Source: Paracoccaceae bacterium
GTDB lineage: Bacteria > Pseudomonadota > Alphaproteobacteria > Rhodobacterales > Rhodobacteraceae
DNA: 13,048 nt
NCBI GenBank assembly: GCA_011523445.1
Contig: WTGT01000167.1
Coordinates: 1-13,048, forward strand
Reading direction: 5' to 3'
Of the stretch, positions 6,888 to 13,048 are shown in pieces (positions within the stretch are counted from its first letter, which is position 1; the number at the start of each line of letters is the position of its first letter). The position numbers and the translations under genes were made by a program. The notes beneath the pieces are model-generated. The model ran no database searches. It saw only the letters and a program-made list of their open reading frames with translations, and was not told the origin of the DNA.

Positions 6888-7694
6888 ATGCAGGATAAAA
6901 TATTCAGGAAAAAGGGATTAGGTTTGGGGAAAAATTCAAATCGGAGGAAAGCCCGCAATAGATATTGGGTCTTCGGATATCATCCGGTCAAAGCTGCCTT
7001 GTTAAATCTGAATCGTGTGAACTACCGATTGATCCTAACCCAAAATGCAGCCAATAAACTGCAGAAGGATATGGGTACCCTTGATCATCTAAAACCCGAA
7101 ATTCAATCTTCAAAATTTATTGCTGATCTATTGGGTTCAGATGCTACCCACCAAGGCTTTGCTTTGGAGGTGGAACCCCTTCCGGAATATGGTTTGAGCA
7201 GTCTGGATTTGACCAAGGAACCTTTTAAGCCTGTCGTTCTGTTAGATCAGGTCACAGATCCACAAAATGTTGGTGCAATTTTGCGATCTAGCGAGGCGTT
7301 TTTTGGCAAGGCCGTAATTACAACCAGTAGAAACACTCCAGTTGAATCCGGTGTCTTGGCCAAGGCTTCTTCGGGAGCCATTGAACGTATACCCCTAATC
7401 AGGGTTTCAAACCTTTCCGTTGCGATGAAAGTTTTGAAGGACCACGGTTGTTGGTTGATTGGTCTTGATCCTTTGGGAGAGGATGAATTGGAAAATGTAA
7501 TACAAGCCACCTCAGATGTAAAAATTAGTTTTGTGATGGGGTCAGAAGGCAGGGGATTAAGAGAATCGGTAAGGAATCAATGCGATTATTTGGCAAAAAT
7601 TGCCATCAGCAGTACGATCGATTCTCTGAATGTATCAAACGCAGCGTCAATTTGTCTTTATTCGGCTCATGTGATCAGAAACAAAAGTTATTGA
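6888..7694 (+). CDS. rlmB: SpoU/TrmH-family 2'-O-methyltransferase (RlmB-type, 23S rRNA)
   Basis: The 268-residue protein is a SPOUT methyltransferase that uses S-adenosylmethionine to methylate a ribose 2'-OH. RlmB of E. coli modifies G2251 of 23S rRNA. The N-terminal RNA-binding domain shows the GYHPVKAAL signature (30-38). The catalytic trefoil-knot motifs are motif 1, DQVTDPQNVGAILRSSEAF (120-138, with Asn127 and Arg133); motif 2, MGSEGRGL (217-224); and motif 3, SLNVSNAAS (246-254). The first 25 residues are basic and poorly conserved, which is usual for this subfamily. The ATG at 6888 has no clear Shine-Dalgarno; a TTG at 6924 preceded by AAAAAGGGA is an alternative, so the exact start is open. 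It is divergent from tRNA-Tyr with 68 bp between them. Confidence 0.9.
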   Translation: MQDKIFRKKGLGLGKNSNRRKARNRYWVFGYHPVKAALLNLNRVNYRLILTQNAANKLQKDMGTLDHLKPEIQSSKFIADLLGSDATHQGFALEVEPLPEYGLSSLDLTKEPFKPVVLLDQVTDPQNVGAILRSSEAFFGKAVITTSRNTPVESGVLAKASSGAIERIPLIRVSNLSVAMKVLKDHGCWLIGLDPLGEDELENVIQATSDVKISFVMGSEGRGLRESVRNQCDYLAKIAISSTIDSLNVSNAASICLYSAHVIRNKSY

Positions 7695-7782
7695 CTTGAA
7701 TCCAGTTTTTACGAGCCTTTTAAAATCTTTTCATTTGTGGCCGATCAAATAAATAGTTCTAATTACTATGAAATTTACCTAC

Positions 7783-7806
7783 TAAATCATGATTTAATCC
7801 TATAAT
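7783..7806 (+). promoter_or_regulatory. metY promoter -10 with a 14-bp palindromic operator-like site upstream
   Basis: A perfect 14-bp palindrome (7783-7796, core AATC-AT-GATT) ends four bases before a consensus -10 box TATAAT (7801-7806). No good -35 hexamer lies at the proper distance, so the palindrome fills the promoter spacer. That is where a repressor, or an activator of a weak promoter, would bind. The implied start is near 7813, leaving a leader of about 113 nt. Confidence 0.4.
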
Positions 7807-7871
7807 ATTGTTTTTTTTAGGATAATTTACCAAAAAGGAATTTAATCATTCGTTCAAACTACTTTTTTTTG

Positions 7872-7885
7872 AAAATCGTGATTAA
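7872..7885. promoter_or_regulatory. Second operator-like site before metY
   Basis: These 14 bases match the palindrome at 7783-7796 in 11 positions and keep its inverted half-sites AATC-N2-GATT (7874-7883). The site centres lie 89 bp apart. A lone half-site-like AATCATT stands between them at 7844-7850. The repetition suggests recognition by a dimeric regulator, identity unknown. Confidence 0.35.
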
Positions 7886-7888
7886 AAC

Positions 7889-7904
7889 AATCCCCCATAG
7901 GATT
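7889..7904 (+). promoter_or_regulatory. Small hairpin in the metY leader, 12 nt before the Shine-Dalgarno
   Basis: AATCC and GGATT pair around the loop CCCATA. Flanking A and T runs can extend the stem with a bulge. It ends 11 bases before AGGA (7916-7919), so it could affect translation, but no known leader RNA is recognised. Confidence 0.25.
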
Positions 7905-7926
7905 TATTTTCAATTAGGAAAGAAAT

Positions 7927-9219
7927 ATGAGTGATAACCCGACTTATGGATTTGATACTTTGCAAATTCATGCTGGTTCTTCCCCTGACCCGGCAACTGG
8001 TGCAAGACAAACTCCCATTTATCAGACAACAGCCTATGTTTTCAGGGATTCCGAACATGCTGCAGCTTTGTTTAATCTTCAGGAAGTAGGTTTCATCTAC
8101 TCAAGATTAACCAATCCCACGGTTGGAGTTCTTCAAGAGAGAATAGCCACGCTTGAGGGTGGAGCCGGTGCAGTTTGCTGTTCTTCCGGACATGCAGCCC
8201 AAATCATGGCACTTTTCCCTCTGATGGGACCTGGTTTGAATATTGTCACATCCAATCGACTTTATGGGGGTACAGTTACCCAATTCAGCCGTACCATTCA
8301 GCGTTTTGGTTGGGAAGCCAGATTTGTTGATACTGAAAACCCTGATGAGGTCAAGGGGGCAATTGATGAAAATACCAGGGCCATATTCTGTGAATCCATT
8401 GCTAATCCGGGAGGTTACATAACCGACATGGAAGCCTTGGCAAAAATTGCCGATGATGCAGAGATTCCTTTGATTGTGGACAATACATCTGCAACACCTT
8501 ACCTGTGCCGACCTATTGAGTTTGGTGCAACCCTGATTGTCCATTCGCTTACCAAATTCCTGACGGGAAATGGTACCGTTACTGGCGGGGCCATTGTTGA
8601 TTCCGGTAAATTTGATTGGTCTGTAGGAGGCAAGTTTCCTTCCCTTGCTGCACCTGAACCGGCTTATCATGGATTGAACTTCTATGAAGCACTGGGTTCA
8701 ATGGCCTTTACTTTCCATGGGATTGCAGTAGGTCTGCGTGATCTTGGCATGACCATGAATCCTCAAGGTGCTCATTATACCTTGCTCGGTATAGAAACAC
8801 TCTCCATGAGAATGGACAAACATGTTTCAAATGCAGAGAAGGTCGCCAAATGGCTGGAAAAGGATAGCAGGGTCAACTATGTGACTTATGCCGGATTACC
8901 ATCATCTCCGTATTATGATAGGGTTGAGAAGTACTGTCCAAAAGGTGCCGGTTCGTTGTTTACCTTTTCATTGAAAGGTGGCTATGAAGCGTGTGTCAAG
9001 CTTGTTGACAACCTGGAATTGTTCAGTCATGTGGCAAATCTGGGTGATGCCAGATCCCTGATTATCCATTCGGCTTCAACCACTCATCGTCAACTTACTC
9101 CTGAACAACAGGAGGCAACCGGTGCTATCCCTGATGTGGTGAGATTGTCGATTGGTATTGAAGATCCTGATGACTTGATTGCTGATTTGGATCAGGCATT
9201 AACCAAGGCCCACGCTTAG
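7927..9219 (+). CDS. metY: O-acetylhomoserine sulfhydrylase (O-acetylhomoserine aminocarboxypropyltransferase)
   Basis: This cytosolic PLP enzyme of the Cys/Met metabolism family makes homocysteine from O-acetylhomoserine and sulfide, the direct-sulfhydrylation route to methionine. At 430 residues it has the length of MetY rather than the shorter (about 390-400) MetB/MetZ group. Seen: HAGSSPDPATGARQTPIYQT (15-34), the phosphate-binding YSRLTNPT (58-65), SSGHAAQ (86-92), Asp185 in IVDNTSATPYL, and the Schiff-base lysine Lys210 in VHSLTKFLTGNG. The C-terminal IHSASTTHRQL and VRLSIGIEDPDDLIADL are typical. The start is supported by AGGA seven bases upstream of the ATG. The long AT-rich leader with palindromes suggests its own regulation. 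A strong terminator follows the stop. No metX or metA gene is adjacent. Confidence 0.96.
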   Translation: MSDNPTYGFDTLQIHAGSSPDPATGARQTPIYQTTAYVFRDSEHAAALFNLQEVGFIYSRLTNPTVGVLQERIATLEGGAGAVCCSSGHAAQIMALFPLMGPGLNIVTSNRLYGGTVTQFSRTIQRFGWEARFVDTENPDEVKGAIDENTRAIFCESIANPGGYITDMEALAKIADDAEIPLIVDNTSATPYLCRPIEFGATLIVHSLTKFLTGNGTVTGGAIVDSGKFDWSVGGKFPSLAAPEPAYHGLNFYEALGSMAFTFHGIAVGLRDLGMTMNPQGAHYTLLGIETLSMRMDKHVSNAEKVAKWLEKDSRVNYVTYAGLPSSPYYDRVEKYCPKGAGSLFTFSLKGGYEACVKLVDNLELFSHVANLGDARSLIIHSASTTHRQLTPEQQEATGAIPDVVRLSIGIEDPDDLIADLDQALTKAHA

Positions 9220-9236
9220 ACAAAATAGGACTTTTG

Positions 9237-9263
9237 AAGCCTTCCGCTGTCAGGAAGGCTTTT
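9237..9263 (+). terminator. Intrinsic terminator between convergent metY and the D-lactate dehydrogenase gene
   Basis: Perfect 9-bp arms AAGCCTTCC (9237-9245) and GGAAGGCTT (9253-9261) enclose a 7-nt loop. The run CTTTT ends the rightward hairpin. It sits 17 bp after the metY stop and 3 bp before the stop of the leftward gene, so one hairpin can serve both. The U run favours the rightward direction; leftward it is followed by CAAAAG. Confidence 0.88.
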
Positions 9264-9266
9264 CAG

Positions 9267-10643
9267 TCAATTCAAATTCACAACCTTCCCTGGATTCAGA
9301 ATATTTTTTGGATCCAGGGTTCTTTTTATGTTGGCCATTAGTATCCAGGATTCACCATGTTGTTGATGCATGTATTTCATCTTCCCCAAACCTATGCCAT
9401 GTTCACCAGTAATGGTTCCTCCAAGTTTCAGGCTTCGGGCATTTAACCTGGACGTAATTTCCTTGGCTATGGCCAATTCCTCGGGACTGTCAGGATCGAG
9501 TAGCAGGGCTGTATGGAAATTGCCATCACCAACATGACCGACAATTGGTCCTTCAAGGGGGCTGTTTTCGATATCTTCGACCGTTTCAAGGATAGCTTCG
9601 GTCAGTTTGGAAATGGGAACACAGGAATCGGTTGTTAGCACCTTGCACCCGGGTCGAAGTGATTTTGCTGCATAATAGGCATTGTGTCTGGCTTTCCACA
9701 GATGGTTACGGTCTTCGGTCTTCGTTGCCCATTGGTAATCACTTCCCCCAAAATCAGAAATAATTTCACCAACTGTTTCGGATTGTTCCTCAACGCCCGA
9801 TTTCGAACCATGAAATTCCAGAAACAAATGGGGAGTTTCAGGTAGATTGAAATCCTTGTCCCAAAGGTTCATCCCCCGCATCATGGCAGCATCCACCAAC
9901 TCTATCCGGGCAATCGGTATACCCATCTGGATTATGGAGATTACCGAATTGACCGCAGATTCTATATCCTCAAAGGCACATACTGCTGCTGATATTGCCT
10001 CGGGTTGTCCCTGCAATTTCAGGGTAATTTCCGTAATTATGCCAAGGGTTCCCTCGGAACCAACAAATAGCGAGGTCAAATCATAGCCGGCAGAATCCTT
10101 TTTTGCCTTGGTGCCCGTCCTGATTATTTTACCATCAGCCAGAACCACCTCCAGGGCCAAGATGTTATCCTTCATCGTTCCATAACGAACAGCAGTTGTT
10201 CCTGATGCCCTTGTGGAAGCCATACCCCCCAAGGTTGCATTTGCACCTGGATCAATCGGAAAGAACAATCCAGTATTGCGAAGTTCCTGATTCAATTCCT
10301 CACGGGTAATCCCGGGTTGGGCGACTACATTCAAATCCTCCTCATTGATTTCGAGTATTTTCTTCATCTGGCCCAAATCAATGGTAATACCTCCATTAAT
10401 CGCTAGAGAATGACCTTCAAGGGAAGTTCCCACACCCCAGGGGATAACAGGACAATTTTCCTCGTTGCAAATGGTAACAATTTGTGAAACTTCCTCCTTG
10501 TTGGCAGGAAACACAACACCATCAGGTAGTGAAACGGGAAAATAGGATTCATCTGACCCGTGAAGTTCCAAAACAGAATTATTGGTGGAGAATCTATCAT
10601 CAAACAATTCCCTCAGTCTTGTTTTAGCATTTTCAATGGTCAC
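9267..10643 (-). CDS. FAD-linked oxidase, LDHD/Dld-type D-lactate dehydrogenase (cytochrome-linked)
   Basis: The 458-residue flavoprotein most likely oxidises D-lactate or a related D-2-hydroxyacid and passes electrons to cytochrome c or quinone. It has the PCMH FAD-binding domain: PWGVGTSLEGHS (68-79), DPGANATLGGMASTRASGTT (131-150), SAGYDLTSLFVGSEGTLGI (184-202). The C-terminal domain follows: ARIELVDAAMMRGMN (245-259), LFLEFHGS (273-280), WKARHNAYYAA (316-326), VGHVGDGNFH (368-377), TGEHGIGLGK (412-421) and DPKNILNPGK (444-453). The order and wording of these blocks match animal LDHD closely, more than GlcD, and no FeS partner (GlcF) gene is adjacent. The frame starts with GTG, supported by GGAG seven bases upstream (10654-10651 on this strand). 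No signal peptide is seen. It is divergent from the PilM-like gene. The exact substrate is inferred. Confidence 0.88.
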   Translation of the reverse strand: MTIENAKTRLRELFDDRFSTNNSVLELHGSDESYFPVSLPDGVVFPANKEEVSQIVTICNEENCPVIPWGVGTSLEGHSLAINGGITIDLGQMKKILEINEEDLNVVAQPGITREELNQELRNTGLFFPIDPGANATLGGMASTRASGTTAVRYGTMKDNILALEVVLADGKIIRTGTKAKKDSAGYDLTSLFVGSEGTLGIITEITLKLQGQPEAISAAVCAFEDIESAVNSVISIIQMGIPIARIELVDAAMMRGMNLWDKDFNLPETPHLFLEFHGSKSGVEEQSETVGEIISDFGGSDYQWATKTEDRNHLWKARHNAYYAAKSLRPGCKVLTTDSCVPISKLTEAILETVEDIENSPLEGPIVGHVGDGNFHTALLLDPDSPEELAIAKEITSRLNARSLKLGGTITGEHGIGLGKMKYMHQQHGESWILMANIKRTLDPKNILNPGKVVNLN

Positions 10644-10664
10644 GGGTGCACTCCAAGATGATGG

Positions 10665-10694
10665 ATATTGGCAAAATGTTTACCAAATTGCCAA
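10665..10694 (-). promoter_or_regulatory. Possible promoter and inverted repeat for the leftward dehydrogenase gene
   Basis: TTGGCAA (10668-10674) and TTGCCAA (10688-10694) form inverted arms around 13 bp. Read leftward, the second arm gives a -35 TTGGCA (10694-10689), followed after 18 bp by CAATAT (10670-10665), a poor -10. The leader before GGAG would be very short. It can equally be an operator. Confidence 0.3.
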
Positions 10695-10702
10695 GATTTA
10701 AT

Positions 10703-10731
10703 TTGGCAGTTTCAAGTACCTTCAATATACT
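10703..10731 (+). promoter_or_regulatory. Sigma-70-type promoter for the PilM-like gene
   Basis: TTGGCA (10703-10708), a 17-bp spacer and TATACT (10726-10731) give five of six matches in each box. The start would lie near 10738, just upstream of AGGA (10747-10750) and the ATG at 10757. This placement argues against the longer reading frame that begins at 10646. Confidence 0.65.
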
Positions 10732-10756
10732 GAAAAAACAGGAATTAGGAAATTCG

Positions 10757-11341
10757 ATGATCCCAAATTTAGCATTCAAGTTCAGTTATACCATGGTCCA
10801 TCTATTTCACCGCAAGAAGGGTGGTATCTGGTTTATGATGGATTCTGTCCATCATGGCGAACCGGGTTTGGATCAGAAGATGGAAAAGTTGAAGCGTAAT
10901 GCCATTCAACTTGGAGAAGCGAACCTGGCAACATTACTAGTGTTGCCCAAAAACGAGATCAGTTGCAGCAACATTGTAATTGGACAAACTTCAGGCAAAT
11001 TGACACCCAAAAGGGCTAGGCAATATCTTGATCAGATTTCTAATGAATCCACCAAGGATTCATCCCATGACTGGTTTTTTGAGGATGGAATGGTACATTT
11101 TGCGGTAATACCTTCTGAAACAATGGAAAAAGCAATTGAATTTTCGGAAAAATATGGATTTAAACCAAGCCTTACCGTTGGAATACCGCAAAGCAAAAAG
11201 TATGATAGAGTTGCCATTTTCAAGGTTCACTCAAGCAACAATATTAATGTTTCAGAACTGAAGCGATCCCCTTCAGAATTTGAAATGGAAGCTGTCAAAC
11301 TACCGAAATCTGCCAGCAGGGATTCCCAAATTATATACTGA
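10757..11341 (+). CDS. PilM-like domain protein, resembling the N-terminal part of a large Rhodobacterales envelope protein
   Basis: The frame is open from 10646, but the ATG at 10757 is chosen because AGGA stands six bases before it and a good promoter would otherwise lie inside the gene. The 194-residue product has an actin-like/PilM-like beginning: MIPNLAFKFSYTMVHLFHRK (1-20), then GGIWFMMDSV, LATLLVLPKNEI (57-68), and an (alpha-beta) block with VHFAVIPSETMEKAIEFSEK (113-132) and YGFKPSLTVGIP (133-144). In proteins I recall from Rhodobacterales this module opens a far longer chain with a membrane segment. Here it ends soon after the module with a serine-rich tail. No membrane segment or signal peptide is seen, so it is probably cytosolic. 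The second small gene follows 67 bp downstream and looks like the other end of such a chain. The resemblance is from memory and the function is unknown. Confidence 0.6.
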   Translation: MIPNLAFKFSYTMVHLFHRKKGGIWFMMDSVHHGEPGLDQKMEKLKRNAIQLGEANLATLLVLPKNEISCSNIVIGQTSGKLTPKRARQYLDQISNESTKDSSHDWFFEDGMVHFAVIPSETMEKAIEFSEKYGFKPSLTVGIPQSKKYDRVAIFKVHSSNNINVSELKRSPSEFEMEAVKLPKSASRDSQIIY

Positions 11342-11408
11342 ACTTGGCTGATGGATATAACAAGCAAAAAATACTTTGATAACTTATCGGATTGCTGGGA
11401 CAGTTGAT

Positions 11409-11831
11409 ATGAAATTGACCGATTTACTTTCTCCAATTCCCCGGCCATTCGGTTTATCAGGACCCAAACGGGTATTTAACGGTATAAAATTCAGGCCGAG
11501 TAAACTTTCTGGCGTGAAAACGGATATTCAGAATGTTGTTTTGAGACCGAGAACCCTGAACCGGCCAAGCCGCTCCAGTGAACAAAAGAGAGAATATATT
11601 ACGAGTGGGCTTTCGGTCGAGGAAAATGTCCTGAATTTGGAAAATTTCAATTTGATTGGGGTTTTTGGTCCACCTGAAGACAGGGAAGCACTTGTACTTT
11701 CTCCAAGGGGGAAGATCACGAGATTAAAGGTTGGAAGCAGATTTCAAAGGGGGAGGGTGATATCTATAGGAAAGGATCAAGTGGTCTACATAAGAGACAA
11801 CAAGAATTATGTTTTCAGGATGAAAAATTGA
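11409..11831 (+). CDS. Small basic protein with PilP/GspC-like C-domain
   Basis: The ATG at 11409 has GGGA eight bases upstream and is preferred to an in-frame TTG at 11376. The 140-residue product starts with a proline-, arginine- and serine-rich, probably unfolded region (1-70). It ends in a compact beta domain: NFNLIGVFGPPEDREALVLS (79-98), RGKITRLKVGSRFQRGRVIS (100-119), IGKDQVVYIRD (120-130). This pattern (NLIGV-G, ALV, G-hydrophobic-KVG, GRV-IG, hydrophobic) is that of the C-terminal PilP/GspC homology domain, which docks to secretins or inner-membrane partners. I recall the same ending on the large Rhodobacterales proteins whose start resembles the preceding gene. It lies in a different frame from that gene. 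No signal peptide or membrane helix is seen, which is strange for a domain that normally works in the periplasm. Confidence 0.6.
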   Translation: MKLTDLLSPIPRPFGLSGPKRVFNGIKFRPSKLSGVKTDIQNVVLRPRTLNRPSRSSEQKREYITSGLSVEENVLNLENFNLIGVFGPPEDREALVLSPRGKITRLKVGSRFQRGRVISIGKDQVVYIRDNKNYVFRMKN

Positions 11832-11985
11832 TTTGATGTCCAATTTTCAATCAATTGGATTGTGTTCGGGAAGTTGCTTGTCTTTACTGGTGATACCAAG
11901 AGTGGGTTTGCAAAATTGCTGTTAGGATAATAAGTAAGGGAAATTCAATCCTTTGGTGTAATTTCAAGAGATGGGTTAGAAATAA
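11832..11985. other. Intergenic DNA before the propionyl-CoA synthetase gene
   Basis: It contains a 6-bp inverted repeat CCAATT/AATTGG with a 7-nt loop (11840-11858) and no T run, so it is at most a weak terminator for the PilP-like gene. No convincing promoter or Shine-Dalgarno for the next gene was found. Confidence 0.35.
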
Positions 11986-13048
11986 ATGAGCTACAAGAAG
12001 CTATACAGCACTTGGAAAAATGATCCTGAAACCTTTTGGCTTAATTTGTGTGAAGGTATTGATTGGGATAGGAAACCCTCAAAGGCACTATTTACCAAGA
12101 AGGAACCGTTTTACAGCTGGTTTGATGATGGAGTTGTCAATACCTGTTGGAATGCAGTTGATCGGCATGTCAATGCTGGCAGGGGGGATCAACCAGCGTT
12201 GATTTATGATAGTCCGGTTACGGAATCCAAATCAATTACAACATATTCCGAACTCCAGTCAAAGGTATCCAGAGTAGCCGGAGTACTGGTAAATCTGGGT
12301 GTAGAAAAAGGCGACAGGGTTGTAATTTACATGCCCATGATCCCAGAAGCTGTGATTGCTATGCTGGCTTGCAGCCGAATTGGAGCCATTCATTCGGTTG
12401 TATTTGGAGGGTTCGCAGCAAGGGAGTTGGCTGTAAGAATAGATGATGCCAAACCGAAATGCATATTAACTGCTTCCTGCGGGATAGAACCCAATCGTCT
12501 GGTTGAATACAAGCCACTTTTGGATGAAGCCATAGAATTGGCAAATAACAAGCCACAAAGTTGTTTGATTTATCAAAGGGAACAATGCCCTGCGGATTTA
12601 ATCGAGGGAAGGGATTACGATTGGAATGAAATGACTTCATCGGCCACACCATCTGATTGCGTACCCCTACCCGGTGATCATCCCCTGTATATTCTGTACA
12701 CATCTGGAACCACTGGCCAGCCGAAAGGTGTGATTCGTCCGAGTGCCGGTCATCTCGTTGTTCTGAATTGGACCATGAAAAACTTTTATGGTGTTGAACC
12801 CGGGGAAGTTTTTTGGGCGGCTTCAGATGTCGGTTGGGTGGTTGGACACTCCTATATCTGTTATGCCCCGCTGATCCATGGAAATACAACTGTTATTTAT
12901 GAAGGTAAACCTGTTGGAACCCCTGATGCTGGTGCATTTTGGCGGGTGATTTCTGAATACAAGGTAAGTACCTTATTTACAGCACCTACAGCTTTCAGGG
13001 CCATCAAGAGACTTGATCCCAACGCAGAATTGCTGGCTGAGTATAATA
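11986..13048 (+). CDS. prpE: Propionyl-CoA synthetase, PrpE/ACSS3 type (3' end outside window)
   Basis: The first 354 codons of an adenylate-forming acyl-CoA synthetase are present (family length about 630). The enzyme activates propionate, and less well acetate, to the CoA thioester for the methylmalonyl-CoA or methylcitrate pathway. Seen: N-terminal MSYKKLYSTWKNDPETFW, NTCWNAVDRHV (52-62), IGAIHSVVFGGFAARELAVR (132-151), ATP-binding YTSGTTGQPKG (238-248), and WAASDVGWVVGHSY (277-290). The block YEGKPVGTPDAGAFWRV (305-321) marks the PrpE/ACSS3 group rather than AcsA. The loop after the P-loop reads RPSAGH, nearer to RPTGGY of animal ACSS3 than to the RD(N/T)GG of many bacterial PrpE. The ATG lacks a strong Shine-Dalgarno. 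Catalytic C-terminal motifs are beyond the window. Confidence 0.9.
   Translation, partial: MSYKKLYSTWKNDPETFWLNLCEGIDWDRKPSKALFTKKEPFYSWFDDGVVNTCWNAVDRHVNAGRGDQPALIYDSPVTESKSITTYSELQSKVSRVAGVLVNLGVEKGDRVVIYMPMIPEAVIAMLACSRIGAIHSVVFGGFAARELAVRIDDAKPKCILTASCGIEPNRLVEYKPLLDEAIELANNKPQSCLIYQREQCPADLIEGRDYDWNEMTSSATPSDCVPLPGDHPLYILYTSGTTGQPKGVIRPSAGHLVVLNWTMKNFYGVEPGEVFWAASDVGWVVGHSYICYAPLIHGNTTVIYEGKPVGTPDAGAFWRVISEYKVSTLFTAPTAFRAIKRLDPNAELLAEYN

Noticed and set aside
6718..6921. 67-codon frame between aacS and rlmB
   Set aside because: It reads the antisense of tRNA-Tyr; the peptide is the familiar false product of a tRNA complement.
7783..7840. SAM-II-like riboswitch before metY (GATTTAA followed later by TTTACC and AAAAAGGA)
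   Set aside because: Some short blocks recall SAM-II, but the P1 helix cannot be drawn with good pairing, a TATAAT box lies inside, and the AAGGA is about 85 nt from the start codon instead of being the ribosome binding site.
8107..8670. 187-codon frame antisense to metY
   Set aside because: It is the longest of several shadows of a well-supported gene, with no recognisable domain and no ribosome binding logic.
10646..10756. N-terminal extension of the PilM-like protein from a GTG at 10646
   Set aside because: A good promoter (10703-10731) and a ribosome binding site (10747-10750) lie inside it, and family resemblance begins at the ATG at 10757.
11341..11409. A single frameshift joining the PilM-like and PilP-like genes
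   Set aside because: The second gene has its own GGGA site and ATG, and the long middle part of fused homologs is missing, so one indel would not restore a full chain.
12359..12889. 176-codon antisense frame and a 60-codon frame at 12020-12202 within the prpE region
   Set aside because: Both overlap the clearly coding propionyl-CoA synthetase frame from 11986, which stays open to the window end.

Overview
The window looks like chromosomal DNA of an AT-leaning alphaproteobacterium. The FtsH C-terminal half, FolD, the 430-residue MetY and the divergent tRNA-Tyr/RlmB pair all fit that class. Two small genes near the right end resemble the two ends of a large envelope protein that I recall from Rhodobacterales. 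The class is an inference from gene families and order; the genus cannot be called.

Layout, left to right. Positions 2-2516 carry the end of ftsH, a MOSC-domain gene and folD, all rightward. A tRNA-Cys (2658-2731) follows, then a leftward membrane di-iron hydroxylase of the sterol desaturase family (2750-3754). Positions 3755-4758 are a decayed patch: a perfect 239-bp tandem duplication carries two broken 5' fragments of an AAA_14-type ATPase gene. Next come acetoacetyl-CoA synthetase (4759-6708), a leftward tRNA-Tyr (6736-6819) and the divergent rRNA/tRNA 2'-O-methyltransferase gene rlmB (6888-7694). An AT-rich leader with palindromic, operator-like sites (7695-7926) precedes metY (7927-9219). 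A strong hairpin terminator separates metY from the convergent gene of an LDHD-type FAD-linked D-lactate dehydrogenase (9267-10643). A compact divergent promoter region then drives rightward genes for a PilM-like domain protein (10757-11341) and a PilP/GspC-like C-domain protein (11409-11831). The window ends inside a propionyl-CoA synthetase gene of the PrpE/ACSS3 type (from 11986).

Metabolically this is a housekeeping and carbon-scavenging region. FolD supplies one-carbon folates. MetY makes homocysteine, the one-carbon acceptor. AacS, the D-lactate dehydrogenase and PrpE feed acetoacetate, D-2-hydroxyacids and propionate into central metabolism. I see no CRISPR array, phage, transposase or clear defence system. 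The most unusual items are the perfect tandem duplication in the ATPase remnant, the split PilM-like/PilP-like pair without any membrane segment, the non-canonical core of tRNA-Tyr, and the palindromic control region of metY.
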